Positions 34,634 through 47,188 of a stretch of DNA of 64,000 bases are shown here, piece after piece (the first letter of the stretch is position 1; the number at the start of each line of letters is the position of its first letter). Under the pieces are notes generated by a model, which saw nothing but the letters and a program-made list of their open reading frames with translations, was not told the DNA's origin and ran no database searches. Origin of the DNA: Bombardia bombarda (lineage: Eukaryota > Ascomycota > Sordariomycetes > Sordariales > Lasiosphaeriaceae); contig JAULSR010000001.1 of the NCBI GenBank assembly GCA_030512295.1, positions 9,633,001 through 9,697,000 on the forward strand, in the 5' to 3' direction. A program made the translations under genes and the position numbers.

Positions 34634-37600
34634 TCTCATCTCATGGGCATCGGGCATGGGGGTGAGTGGCGCAGTGCCACGTCGGGAGGTGTTCTGCATG
34701 TGGTATTTTCCATGATATCGGTTGGCGGCGCTTTTGGATGTTGCTGCTGCTGCCGGCAAGTGTGCATGTCCCGAGCGATTGAGAAGGGGCGTTTCAACAC
34801 AGGACAAGTGTGAGTATTGTCTCGCTGCCAATACTCGGCCTAGCAAAATCCACGAACTGCCTCGGGTCATTCTCCCTCCCTCGTATGAGACAAGAAATGT
34901 TGAACCCGACGATCCCCAACCGTAACTGAATATCGCTTCGAGCGAGGTGCTGAAGTAGTAGAAGCGAGGGAGGCTTCGTCATCTGTCTTAGCCAACAAAA
35001 AAGAAAACATCCCCGGGCGTCAAACCTGTCTCTCTACAACTCTTGCACTGTCCCAATATGACAGAAGCCGCTGGCAGCACCAGTAGCAGGGTAGCTACTG
35101 ATAAAGAGAACACATACAGGTTGATGCCGTCTTGTCTCGGCAGGGGGGTTTAAGCGCGTGCGTGCGTGTGTGCGTGCTCCCTTCGTATAGTTATACGGCC
35201 GCACGAGATGGATCTTGCCGATATATTTGACTGACACTGTCGGCAGTGATTATGCATGCAGCTTTCGGCTCTTGGCATCTGGAGTTCAGCACCACCTTGA
35301 TTACTCAATACCCACCCACGATTATCTATTCGTGGCCATCAAGCTGGGTAGTGTAAGTAGGTAGTGTGGCCATTGTCATCCATCTTACACGTGTAAGTTG
35401 AGTGCGTAAGGCATGCACCTACACAACTACGATGTTTTACGATCTAGCCAGCCACATGCGTCCCATTGCATTCGATTCTTCAGCTCTGGATGATGACTAC
35501 AGTGTACAAGGTACGTGTGTGGTTAAGTTCTCAAGATCGGTATCCGCTCCAATCGTGTCAACCCCGGATTCCATCCCAAATCGGAGATTTTCCTATTTTA
35601 GGGGAGAGGTGGTTTGCTGACTTGGACTGCATTCTTGGCTGCTAATCCAGTTTACATACGTAGTAGTAGTGTAGGTAATCAACTATATTTCGTGGTAATT
35701 CATCTAGAATGCAGCTCATCGTCGGATGTCTTTAGCGAGATGCGTATCGAGCTGTCTCTTGATAAGGGAAGGGAAGGGGTGTTGGTATACGCGCGCGGAA
35801 TCGTAGATTACCTTACCCTAGCTGCGTAGCTGGATACGCGTTCGCTCAACACGCGCGACGCATGTGGGCACGCATCATGTTGATGTGGTACCCGAATCAT
35901 GCGATTTCCTTTTTATTGTTTTGCCAACGGCTGACTTGCTTGGAGGGAGGATAAGATGGGGGTCGGGCCGGGAATGTTGTCCTGGAAAGACGGGGAGTAG
36001 GCCGAGGTGAATATCTGAATGGGTACCTTGGTTGAGGACTGAAATATACGAAGGGCACGAAGCTGGTCGCAAAAACGTATAGGAAATACGGCGGATGTAA
36101 CTTTTAACCTTTGTGTGTGTTCTATCGTGATAGCATGATAGGGTTGCTAGACGCACTCCCACTTCGTCATCCTACCCTATCTGACTTTACCAACAAAAAG
36201 CCCGAGTCTGGAACGGCAGAGGTCTTGACGCACCAAGCTCATAGTTGTTAGCTGTCGATGCATTATGTATATAATACACGAACTTTGGCTAAGCACGAAA
36301 TGAGGTCTCCGAGATTTCGAATTAGGTCAGTCCGGAGTTGACGGAGTTGTCACAGAAGAGTGATGACTCATCAGCCAAGAAGCACTCAGGCGATTGCAAC
36401 GAATCATATACTAACATACTATGAAAGCACGCGATCTCAAGCCTGATACGATGGAGCGATTAGGTACGTGCGCACGCACCTTGATGGAGCAGTCCAAGAC
36501 TCCAAATACGGTGAGTCCTGGGCGTACAAAATACATTGGTAGCCGAGACATCGGGTAATCAGTCCACGATTCTCGGGGCTCGGAACCTTGAAGCGAAGAG
36601 GACCTTGTCAAGAATATCCCTAGTTCGCACTTGCCTCGGATTCGATAATTAACCCAGAAATCCTTAGGTGTTACCACGCCGAACCACAGGAGCGATTTAA
36701 TGTTACTATCAAGATGACGACCGCAGACCTTCCAGGTACCAACAGCAGCCCCGAATAAAACAGACAAACCACAAAATGTGCAGTTCCTTGCAAGAAGGCG
36801 CTGAAGAAGCAACCTTGGTACTTGGGGTGTCTGAGCCTGGTTAGTAGTTGGTTGGCTCTTGCGCTGAACAGTCCGTTTCTTCCGTCTGAAGTCCACAGCG
36901 CGGAACACAAATCCCGCCGTATTTCCGTTCATGGGCCATGCCAGGCGTGAAAAGACCCACCATTGGACGGCTAACCTGCTGAAATCGTTAGCGGGAGGTT
37001 GTCTGCTGACAAAGCAATCGACACACTTCTAACAAAGAATCAATTTGTCGCCCATCGGCCAAAAGCCGTTTTGTTGGACGGGGAGTTTTTTTTCTATTTC
37101 ATTTGGCACTGTGCACTGTGCACTGTGCGAATACCTTCACTGTGTCTTACTCACATGGCAGATGGGATAATGGGGAGTGCTGCAGTGCTGTTCAGGTGTG
37201 CAGATACTCAGGTGCCAAGACCGTGCCTAAAACGCAATAGTCACTGTGTGCACAAGCCATTTAGTTTCGTACCGTTGCGGACTTTTAGCCCACTTTCAGC
37301 TGGATTCGGACCCGCATTTTATGAATGATTGACTGAGGTGCTGCTGCAGCACGCACGCGGCCGCTTGCTACTTCTCAAGCTCCTGTCAAGCTCAGAGCTC
37401 ATTTTTCTCGGCTCCCCGTCTTGCTGACTCAACCATCCGCAAACCCGGCCGTCGTTACTTGTTGGTGGCACCGCATCTTTTACACGAGAACCCCGGAATC
37501 GGCCCTGTCAAACTATCGCCTAGACCTCGCAGCCTCACTAGGCGGCCGCGGCCAGCGAGTACCTACCTAGCGAGCGAGAGAAGCTGCAGAAGCACTGCAC

Positions 37601-38362
37601 TACACTACATTGCACTGCGCAATTAGACACACACATAACATTCACACACAAGAAAGATACCCTACCATACCTTCCCAGTTGAGTCGAGGCTGTCACAGAA
37701 GTTGCCCTCCAGGGGAAAGGCAGCAAGCAGCAGCCTAGAACAGCAGCCTGGAAAGCAACAAACGGGACGACGAACGAGAGCGGCCGCACACCGACAAGGG
37801 CACTTGCTGCAACGGTTCAAGAATCCGGATCCCTTCCTTTCACAGTCGCTTTTTTGCCCAACCCAACAAACTGTGTTGTATTTTTAAACCTGTCGTATGT
37901 CCTCCCTTCCCGGTAATTATCCCAGCCACGCGCATTTACACAAGCAAAGCTCTACTCAACACTTGCATCTGCCTCTGCCGTGCCAAGAAGACCGTCGTTT
38001 TTCTCCGTCGGTATCTGAATCTGCAGGTAGTTGGGTGTGTGTGTGCGTTTCCTGTGGGTCACTACCAGTGGTCACCCATCCATCCATCCTTCGGGTCTTT
38101 TTTTTTTTCGACTCGTTGTCGTCGTCTGCACCCTTCTTTTGCTTGGTCGAGCTAACCGTTCTGGCTACTAAGGCTGCCTGATCCGTTTCTGTCATTATTA
38201 GTGAATTACTATTGGTCTTGAGAAGCTGCTGAGCCGAGCCAGCCTGTCACTGTACGACCTCAGGTTCCCTGGTGGTAACTCGACTCGAAAAGACCACGGA
38301 CAAGCGGCGAACCTCTCCAACTATATTACAACAAGCTGCTGAGTCAGGAGGGCCAAAATATC
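34634..38362. other. Long gene-free region upstream of the bZIP gene
   Basis: 3.7 kb without a supported gene. The last 700 bp (about 37650-38360) are CT-rich with short repeats and look like a long leader or promoter of the bZIP gene. A GTGCACT heptamer repeat lies near 37108-37127. A 173-codon minus-strand frame at 36411-36932 starts with ATG but shows no domain, conserved pattern or splice context. Two CA/GT-rich stretches (35155-35180, 38034-38045) are simple sequence. Confidence 0.4.
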
Positions 38363-41300
38363 ATGTCGAACAGCGCCCTCGAGTTTGGTGAGTCCGCAAT
38401 TCCACAGTCATTCATGGTCACTTTGTACTAGTTACATACCTTCAATTCAAACCTCTATTCACCCACCATTCCCTTCTGATTCCCGCACCTACCCTCCTCA
38501 TGCTTGCCTGGGTCGCATCTTCGCAAGTTCGCATCCCTCCGTCATCCCTTCAAGTGCCCAGCGCCGCCATGTCACATGGGTATGAGTGGGATACGGCGAG
38601 TGTCCGTTTTCTCGCTTTCGCACCTGGTGGTTAGTGCTGCTAGTGGCGATTGTATCCAGCCAGTGCAATGCAATTGTCCGTTCCCCCAAAAAGGTACCTC
38701 AAGCTATCTTCCTACCTGGGACCTGGGACCTGGGACCTGGGATGCAAAGGTTCATGGAGTTATTTGGGTTTCCCAGAACCCGGAAGCTCTGCATGCTTTG
38801 CAACTTGATGCTTTGTCAAGTGGCAAGGCGACTTGGTGTTTCTCCATGAAAGCCGGTGCTCCCGCCCGCCGTCTCTTAGTGAGGGACCGGAATGCCAGCT
38901 GTATTGACTGCTGTCCGAATTCGAAGGTGGAGAGCGCGCAGGGAATGGAGCACCGCTGCTGGCGCGGTTTGTTCCTCTTCGGCCCCATCCTGTACGAAGT
39001 ACCTTTTTACCCTGCGACCTATAAAACCGGCGCCTCTGGGCAAAATGGTGCTTGGTAATCATGGAATCGTCCCGTCTCCTCACACTCCGGATTCCCTCAG
39101 ACCCCCCACCGCGGCTGCCGTCCACTCGAGCCACTCTCGTCTCTCACTCGCTGTCTCGCTGCTCGCAGTTAGCTCGTTTATCCCCATTCGCTTCAATACC
39201 CGACGCACAGTGCCTGTGGTCAAAGTGTAAGAGCTTCTTGACTTGCATCCCATCCCTACCACACACTTCTCTATTCATCCCCCATCTGTTGTTCATGTCT
39301 TTTGCCTTACCTTAACACCGTACATACGCAATAGCGTTAGCTATATCCCCATACACAGTAGTAATCCTCTGTTGGACTGCTGGCGGATACAGCTACACCT
39401 TGCCTGTGGAAAGCCCCCGTCTGGGTTCGCCAAACACAGACAGACAGCATTGTATTAGTAACATAAGACCGTGTCCACTCACATCTCCTACCCTGCTCCG
39501 ACTCACCCATCTCTGCCCCCAGAGTTGCCCGATGCAGCAGTGAATAGTCAGTTCACTGAGTGCTGGGCGGCGGTTTGCTTGCAGACAAACGGCTGTATAT
39601 CCATTCGGCTTGCCGTCTGAAAGAGACGAGACGTTACAGCAACCACTTATATGCTCGTCAACCCAACACACGCACACACCCACACAATTTGCCGTATGTG
39701 TCTAATAATCCCTTACCCTGCCTCATGACGCTCTTCCCTTTATTTCTCCGTTCTAGAGCACTATAGCTACTGCTGCACGCTACCCTTGGGCTTTCGGCGT
39801 CTTTCTAAGCTTGCCAATTTCCAAACCCGCCCGTTTAAACGACACCATTCCTGCCCTGTATTTTTAAGTCAATACTAGCCTCACTCTTCTTTCCTTTTCT
39901 CGCCCGCTCACTGTCCCTCGCACACCGTCTGGCCATCCCTCCATTTAAGCTTTTACCACCCACCCTCGCACGCACGCACGAACGCATACGAGAACGCACA
40001 CCTCACACACCGCACCTCGTCGTCGAAGCTGTGTAATGCTGTGTACTGGACTGCTGTGCTAAACTAGACTGACCCAACCTTTTATTGGCCCCCACTCCAG
40101 AGCCGAGGGCTCGAGAACGTTCATCCGAAGCTTCCTTGATCAACAACAGCAACAACGCCGAACACACCGGCTATTCGAGTACGAGCTACTCGAACCATAC
40201 GCAGTCGCCTCCAGACGGGCGGGGGGCGGTCAAGCTGGTCAAGCTTCACCAATTCAAGGCGCGCATCCTCTGCCACATGGATACAGTCACGCGCCGCCTA
40301 CACAGAACGCGCACATCGACCCCCAACTGCGATCAGCCCACGAAACGGCCGCGAGCGCGAGCTTGGTGTACGCGCCTGTTCCCACTATGATGCCAGCTGG
40401 CATGTCGCCCCAATCCGACCAATCCGGTCCAATGTCTGGACCTGGCGGGTCGGTTGGGGTCCCATCTATATCTATGGGCGGAGTCGATGCCGGAGATAAC
40501 AGCACAGACGGCCGAAAAGCAAAGCGCGAATTGTCGCAATCCAAGCGCGCCGCGCAAAACAGAGCTGCTCAGGTTAGTGATTTGTCTTTTTCCTTCACGG
40601 GCGCCCACTGTGCCGGCCAATTGGCCCTTGAAAGGCGCAAACGACGCGCCGCCCGTTGTTGCGCCTATGTGAGTCCGCAAAGTCGTGATGTGGGCTTGTT
40701 CGGGTGTTTAATCATCGCGGTGTTTTGTCCCTCGGCCAATTGCGCTAGTGCAAGCCGATCCGATCAGTCAGGCCTGGTCCGTCAGACTGCAGGCGGCTGG
40801 GGCTGGGCTGGGCTGGGCTGGGTGGTCTCCGCTGCGCGCGTCCCCACCGCGTCGCATAACCAAGATACGACACTACAGTAGCCTCTGCACCAACAACCCC
40901 CGTCTCCCCGGAATCCCCCCTACGTCAATGTCATGATTAATATCTTACATAAACAAGACAATATTGAACTTGAGCTGACCATATTTCCAGAGAGCCTTTC
41001 GCCAACGGAAAGAAGGGTACATTAAAAAATTAGAACAACAAGTACGGGACTATGCAGCGATGGAGAACAATTTTAAGGAGATGCAGCAGGAGAACTACGC
41101 CATGAAGGAATACATTATTCATCTACAGTCTCAGCTGCTAGAATCCCACGGCGAATTCCCACAGCCGCCGCCCAACGTCAACCTTCAACATCATCAAGCT
41201 CATGCGCACGCACACCATCATGCGCCCCCACCTCCACCATCAGGGATAAACGCGCCTGACCCTGTCGGCCAGCCACAGAGTGCTCCCCCGCCAGCTAATT

Positions 41301-41506
41301 CTTTAGAAGTGGCCGCCCAGGCCGTGGCGGGCCTGAGTAGGAGCGAGCACATTGTGGCGGCCCGAGATCACCATTATGCCGGCAAGGTCTACGAACAGCA
41401 GGCTGTCGCGGCGCGGGCCGACGACGATGACAGGACGGCGGAGGAAATCACGCGGCAGCTGCAGGCAGACGGTGCCCCAGATAGCCTACCGGCTGTGCCT
41501 ATGTAA
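38363..41506 (+). CDS. KapC-like bZIP transcription factor, probable frame break in exon 2
   Basis: Proposed exons are 38363-38387 (MSNSALEF), about 40101-40572 and 40991-41506, giving roughly 336 residues. The basic region QSKRAAQNRAAQ/RAFRQRK is interrupted by intron 2 (418 bp) at a position familiar in fungal bZIP genes. A leucine-zipper-like helix and the PQPPPNVNL segment typical of KapC proteins follow. The tail is His/Pro-rich, then helical. Intron 1 would be 1.7 kb (GTGAGT donor, CTGAC branch near 40064, CAG acceptor at 40100). With that acceptor the frame reads EPRARERSSEASLINN up to a G6 run at 40221-40226, after which the protein-like frame is the other one (SPIQGAHPLPHGYSHAPP). 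A second acceptor (AG at 40101-40102) keeps one frame throughout but gives a poorer N-terminus. Extra exons inside intron 1 are possible. Confidence 0.83.
38388..40100 (+). other. Proposed 1.7-kb first intron of the bZIP gene
   Basis: GTGAGT donor at 38388 and CCAG acceptor at 40100. It contains a fourfold ACCTGGG repeat (about 38710-38742) and long CT/CA-rich stretches (39950-40020). No internal exon was identified with confidence. It could instead contain an alternative promoter. Confidence 0.5.
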
Positions 41507-43199
41507 TGCGATGGAAGGGTACTTGAGGAGGAGGTATCGACTCAACTTAATGGTGTGGAGCGTTATTCTCTCCCAGATTTCCAGGAAAGAGGAAAGTGCC
41601 ATTTACACCCAGCTTAGTGTTATTTTTTCTTCCTATCTCCCGCATACTATTTTCTCTCACTGCACACCGAAAGATAGACGCTACAGGTAATACTGTGGTG
41701 TAGCTGTCTGTCGTTGCAACAAGCATAGGACAGGCCAAAGAAGAAAAAGGAATAAAGGAGGAGGCAGGAAGGGCGATTTTTTTCATTTATTATCAGCCTA
41801 TCTACTGTTGGCGTTGAGGGGAATGCGGGGGACCATATACTTGTTTTTGCTTCGTTGTGCCATTTTTTGCTTTGCTTTGTTTGCTTTGCTTGTTTGTTTG
41901 CGTGCTGAATACATCTTCCTAACTCGGGTTACTTTGTCTACACCTATGGGGCCCGTATGAGATGGAACGAAGTTGAAGAATGTGTGTGTTACGGCGAGCG
42001 AGCAAGCGGGTGGGATGCATGGAAGTTATGTAAGCGAGTTGGTTGATATGGTAAGATGGATGGGATTGGGTGGTATTAAGGAGTGACGAGGAGGAAGCGA
42101 AAGGTGAACATACTGGGTGGGCGGGCGAGCGGGCGGTTGATGTTGAATGTTGGATATCCACTCCTGGGATGGGGAAGGAAGAAGAAGACTTGAGGATAGC
42201 TGTTGGGACTTCTGGGCTCGGGCTTAGGTAAAATGCATAATCACATCATATTCTCTGTTGTTTTATTTTGAAGGGGTTAATGATCTGAGTGAGCGAGGGG
42301 AAATCCTGCTTGCTTCCCTGTGCTCGATTAACCATACCTCGTGGTAGAGGTGTCCTTGTTGCTTGGGCCTAAGGGAAGGAACGTCAGAAAAATGAGGAAA
42401 CAAATGGAAAATGTATGAATTGTTTGATGTAGAATGGAGGCGAAGAGGGGTTAGAAAGGAGATAGAATCGTATCCATAACGCGTAACTATCAAATGTACT
42501 GGAGGTTTTGCTTTTGGTCCATACCCCCTTTCCCCCCATAATCCGGGTCAAGTGAAAGCTTTCAGGATGAATCGGGGAAAGGGGTGATGGACTATTAAAA
42601 TACTCAATAGCCCACCAAAGCATACAGGACAGACTGTAGTTGCTGGTCGAATGCTTAAATATTGTTCTGATTCCGTCTAGTCTAAATGATTCGTTGTCTG
42701 GATTCCAACACCCCCCTTTATCAACAAGTTAACATGCTTGTTTACTTACTATTTTGCTTGTCTACTCTACTTACGTAAACGGCAAAATACAAAATGTGAT
42801 GAAGATATCTGACGAAAGTCAAATAAGGCGGCACTATCCAGACTTAGGTCTTGTACACTTCCGCCTCGTCACAAAAGTCGAGCTAGATAGAAGTGATAGA
42901 TGGGGTTTTCAATCCAGTAAGTGGTATGTTGTCTGGGGAAAAGACGACGACCGCGACCAGCCCAAGAACCCTGAAGGCGTCCGTCCTACCACTTAGCAAA
43001 AAGGCGAGGAAGGCGCGGCTTTTTAACAATATATCTTTTATTGCCGTTTCCCTGTCCAGTACCCATCCGATCCAAACATGACGATAACGAGTTACTTCAA
43101 CTACATCTCCCCCACGCGCCCTATACTCCAGGTTGTGTTCGACCGCAGTTCTCTTTCCCTACTCGCTTTATTTTGTATCCATAAATACGATAGCTACAC
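41507..43199. other. Convergent intergenic region, bZIP / ARP5
   Basis: 1.7 kb between two stop codons. It holds both 3' untranslated regions and TTTGCTTTG repeats near 41866-41900. Small frames (41919-42161, 42384-42623, 42754-42996) have no recognisable features. Confidence 0.5.
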
Positions 43200-45694
43200 T
43201 CAACTAAACGCATTCCCCAAGTCGTGTTCCTATAAAACATGTTAGCACATAGAACCACAACAATTGCAAAATATAACCAAAAGAAACTCACCTTGAGATA
43301 ATCTGCTCCCTTCTCTAGATACTCCTCCCTCGTAATCATCGCCTTCTTCGACTCCGCCCCCGCCGCCCATCCCGCCGCGCCCTTCCACGCGTCCAGGATC
43401 GCATCGTCCGCCCTCCGAATCACCAACGGCGAGTCCGTCGGCAGCAGCGCCCTCAGCCCCGACCTCAACCGCTCGTCAAAGCTCCGAAACAGCGTATTCC
43501 CACCCGTCAAAAACACATCCCTCAGAAACTCATCCCGCCCATCGACCCCCAGAATCCCCGGCAGCCGCTGCGTCAGTATATCACCCGCAATCTCCACGAT
43601 CCCCGCCTGGTCAATCCCCGCAATTGCGCTCGGCTGGAAAATCACCTCAGGCACGCGTATGCGCTCCACATTCAGATGAATCCTGTGCGTCTCAGCCGCC
43701 GACGCCGGGTCAAACGGGCGCGGCCCGTAGCGAAACGCATGCAGCAGCGACTTTGACCAGTCCTTTTGCGCCTCGAGCGTGTTCTCGTACGTGAAATCCT
43801 TGTCGTACTCGAGCAGGTCCGCCTCAAGCGCCTTGACCGCCGCCTCGAGGTCCTCCTCGCCCTCCTCCTCGTCGTCGCTGTCGCCCTTGTTGGCGCCCAT
43901 GGCCACGCTGCGGTACACGCCCCAGTCGTCATCATTGGCACCAAAGTCGTCGTCGTCGCCGCCGCGCCGCCGCTTGCGTCCGCCCGCCGGGCCCGATGGT
44001 GTGTCTGAGGCCAGGCTGGCGATGTTCTTCATGCGGATCTGGCTGGCGAGGGACTTGCGGTTGCCCAGGTCGGCCTTGAGGCGGTCGCGCTCCTTGATGA
44101 GGGCGAGCTTGGCCAGACGCGCCCGACGCTTGTCTTCGAGCCAGCCCTCGAGGTCGTTGGTGCGCCGCTCGACGTCGAGCCGCGCGTCCTCTGCTATCCT
44201 GGCCTTTTCGGCTTCCTTCTCGGCCTTGGCGCGTGCCCGGGCGTCGTGGTTCGACTTGAGGAGGCGCTGCTGTCGCTTCTGCTTGATGCCGGCGTCGTCG
44301 AGCTGGTCATCTGGTACGTCCAGGAGGCTGAAGTCAGGCGCTTCCGCCTCCTCTTCTTGCTCGCCTCCGAGGTCCTTTGTCCGGGCTTTCTTGATGGTGC
44401 GCTCCAGCTCCTTGACGAGCCGATCTAGCGCCACTTCGTCCTTGACCTCGGCCTCGTCTAGGAGGCGCTTCGTCTCCTTCTTGGTCTGGTCGACAATCTT
44501 GCGCTGCACGTCCTTGTAGTACTCGAGCTCCTGCTCTTTTTTCATCAGCCTCTCTAGGCGCATTTTAGCCGCTTGTTCTTGAAGCCTCCGTCCGCTCTCC
44601 TTCTTCCTCTCGGCAATCCGAGCCAGCTCCTCTTCTGTTTTTGTCACGATGACTTCCTCGGTGTATGGGTATTGGATGATGCGCTCCCTGTCCTCGAGGC
44701 CGGTCCAGTCCATGTAGCCTGCGAGCTCCTGGTCGTAGTCCTGGGAGACGTAGCAGAAATCCCGGACCATGTTCTCGGCTTGCGATGTGTTCAGCTTGCC
44801 GGGAAACCCGGTGTGGTACTTGAGCTTGATCAGCTTCAAGAGGTATTCCGCCGCATGCCAGCCGCCCCAGTTAAGCCGTGTAGCCTGAGCCAGCATTGGC
44901 TTGGAGTTGTAGACGGGGATAAGGTGTGTCGAGCTGTAGGATGAGGATACGACAAGGCCGGTCTTGCCTTTGTTGTGGCGGTATGAGAATAGGGAGTCGA
45001 TTCCGTAGGCAAGGCCAGGGGCGCCGTAGCATTCGAAGATGATTTCGGTCATGGCTGTGAGGTGAAAGTGTCAGCCAAGCGCGTTTCCAGCACCATGCGA
45101 GAGAGAAGAGGGTGGCAACTAACACTTTCTTGAGTATGCGAGGTTTGCGACGGCCTCGGTCATGACGACGGGCATGTCAATGGCGCCCTCCACGCCGTTC
45201 ATGCCTAGCTTTATGAAGACGTGGTCCAGGACATGCTCCACGACATCCCAATTGCTCACGATGCCGGTGCCGGCCTCAAAGGCGTTGCGAATGTGACCGC
45301 GCGCGGTGGTGTCGGCGTAGCAGTCCTGGCCAGCGAAGGAGAAGGTCCTGCCCAGCTTGCGGTCGCGATACTTGGACATGATGGGGGGGATTTGCAATCG
45401 GGGCTTGGTCTCGAAGGACCAGCCTGCTCGGACGGTCGAGGAACCTGCGGGACACAATCACTCGGGTCAGTCATATTACAGCTTGAAGACGGCGGCGCGC
45501 TGGTGCTGCTTACCATTGTCGATGACGATGGCGGCCTTCCCTCCAGGCTGGGCCAGGGCGCGCTCGTGGCCGTCTACCTGGGGCGGTATGTACTTTTCGA
45601 ACCGAGCTTCTTTGACGGGGTAGAGGGTCGGGGGAGGCAGATTCCTCAGCGCCTCCCGTCGGCTGACAGGGTCGTCAATTGCTGAGGGCGCCAT
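43200..45694 (-). CDS. ARP5: Actin-related protein 5, INO80 complex
   Basis: Four exons, 45694-45514, 45444-45124, 45054-43292 and 43229-43200, encode 764 residues. Introns of 69, 69 and 62 bp have donors GTAAGC, GTTAGT and GTGAGT. The last exon encodes only EHDLGNAFS and completes the conserved Arp5 end (EEYLEKGADYLK/EHDLG). Actin-fold segments include AAIVIDNGSSTVRAGW near the N-terminus, YSRKSMTEIIFECYG, and LTGGNTLFRSFDERL near the C-terminus. Between them is the long Arp5 insertion, a Lys/Glu/Arg-rich coiled coil (about residues 290-540) with acidic patches, which distinguishes Arp5 from actin and other Arps. Arp5 binds Ies6 and couples the INO80 ATPase to nucleosome sliding in the nucleus. 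IES6 lies 1.5 kb upstream on the opposite strand. Confidence 0.96.
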
Positions 45695-46408
45695 GATGCC
45701 TTTTGCAGTGGTGTTTGTGTGGGTTGTTGGTGTGTATCCGTATTAGTATGCGTAGAGTCGGGTTCAGCTCTCAAGCTGTTTTTGTTTGGTGGTGCATTTC
45801 GGGCGGGATTATAAACTCGGGTGTGCAAGGTTATTAACCTACGGCGGCGTGTTGGATAGCAATGGTCTGAATTGAACGTGTAAGAAATTCAGACGGCACG
45901 CCCTATCTACCTAGGTAGGTTCATTCCTCACAAACGGGTGGCCAGCTGCTGTCGATGCTTCACAAGGCGTGTTTCACGACACAGTGGATACGGGCCCTGT
46001 AGCTAATAGCTGGCACGGTACGGTTTGCTCCAGGCAGGTACTGAAGTACACAGTGTACACGAAACAGGCACACTCATACGAATACATGCATCATCCTTTC
46101 CTTCTTCTTCCTCGGCGATTCCCGTCAAATTCGGAACACGATAGTAGGAAAAGCAGACGCCAAAACGCCAATAAATCACATCTGTCTAGCTAAATCACAC
46201 CATCGGACTTGAGGCTTATTTTATCCCATGACTGTCATTAAGGTTGCCGACATGGCAAGCAGCAAGTTGCGCGTGCGTCACTATCCCGATATAGGAACTG
46301 GATAACGGCGTGAAGGCAACAGTCAATCTTCACTTATGCAGGATCTTTGAGATTGTCGGTTGCTGCACTGACATTAGTACACTTCTATATCAAGAATGAG
46401 AAGGGGCG
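45695..46408. other. Intergenic region, ARP5 promoter / DAD4 3' side
   Basis: 714 bp between the ARP5 start and the DAD4 stop. CCTACCTAGGTAGGTT near 45907-45921 is an inverted-repeat-like CTAGGTAG motif. No gene seen. Confidence 0.5.
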
Positions 46409-46789
46409 TCACACACCCTCGAGGTGAAAGAGCACGTTGGACTGGTAGTTCTTGAACATCTGAGCCACGAGTTCAATGTTCATGTTTTGAATGTTGATGT
46501 CCTATGAAAGGCTTAGAAACGGGAATGTATAATTGGAACGAATATGTGGAAAGCTCACCTGAAGAGTCTTGTTCATCACCATGACAGCTTCGTTGAGCTT
46601 CTCCTGCAATACACAAAATCCAGCTGTTAGTGAATGAGGGTGTTTGAGGCCAGCCATGCCTGACAGAGCTTACCACGTTGGTGATGATACGCGACAGAAG
46701 CAAGTTCTGCTGATGCTCATGAGGGCTTTCCTGCTCGACTGTTAGCCCATACACTTGTTATATAAGTGGGTGATACTTATCCGTACCAT
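46409..46789 (-). CDS. DAD4: DASH/Dam1 complex subunit Dad4, split into four exons
   Basis: Exons 46789-46787, 46730-46674, 46603-46559 and 46501-46409 encode 65 residues. Introns are 56, 70 and 57 bp with donors GTACGG, GTAAGC and GTGAGC and acceptors CAG, CAG and TAG. The first coding exon is the ATG alone (CACAATG/GTACGG), and the next exon starts ESPHEHQQNLLLSRIITNV. Further segments are EKLNEAVMVMNKTLQ and DINIQNMNIELVAQMFKNYQ. The whole matches Dad4, a small helical subunit of the ring-forming DASH complex that couples kinetochores to microtubules. Length fits the family (about 65-72). The gene is too broken up to show as one open frame. It is divergent from IES6. Confidence 0.93.
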
Positions 46790-47188
46790 TGTGGGTGAGT
46801 CTTCAATTAATAGAACAAGTTGGACGTCTTTGACACAGATAAGTCGACCTGCGATTCAACAACACCCACTCTCATGAAGCGCGACCTTGAGTGCACTTTG
46901 GCGGGGTCGCAAGTCTCCACGCAGCGCGTTTGACAGTGCGATTAACAAAAGCGGTGAGACGCGGCAAGAGCTTAAATCGCCTAGAGCTCCCCGTCCATCC
47001 TCGCGTTGCAGCTCCCTGTATCATTCCCGCGCACTGTGACCGGCCGACCAACCGATCTTGAACCCGCCCGTCCGTCTTATTCTCGAACTCTCTCTCCCCA
47101 ACCCCCAATCCTCTCTCCGCCGTCGAGCAGCACACCGCGCCCTCCCGAAATACCCCCCAAAGAAGAGCCAGCAACACATAAAACAAAA
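46790..47188. promoter_or_regulatory. Bidirectional promoter region DAD4 / IES6
   Basis: 399 bp between the divergent start codons of two nuclear-complex genes. The IES6 side (47070-47180) is CT- and CCC-rich as in fungal leaders. No TATA box was recognised. Confidence 0.5.

Noticed and set aside
36411..36932. 173-codon minus-strand frame with an ATG
   Set aside because: No recognisable domain or composition. Isolated in a long gene-free region, it is compatible with a chance frame. RNA data would decide.
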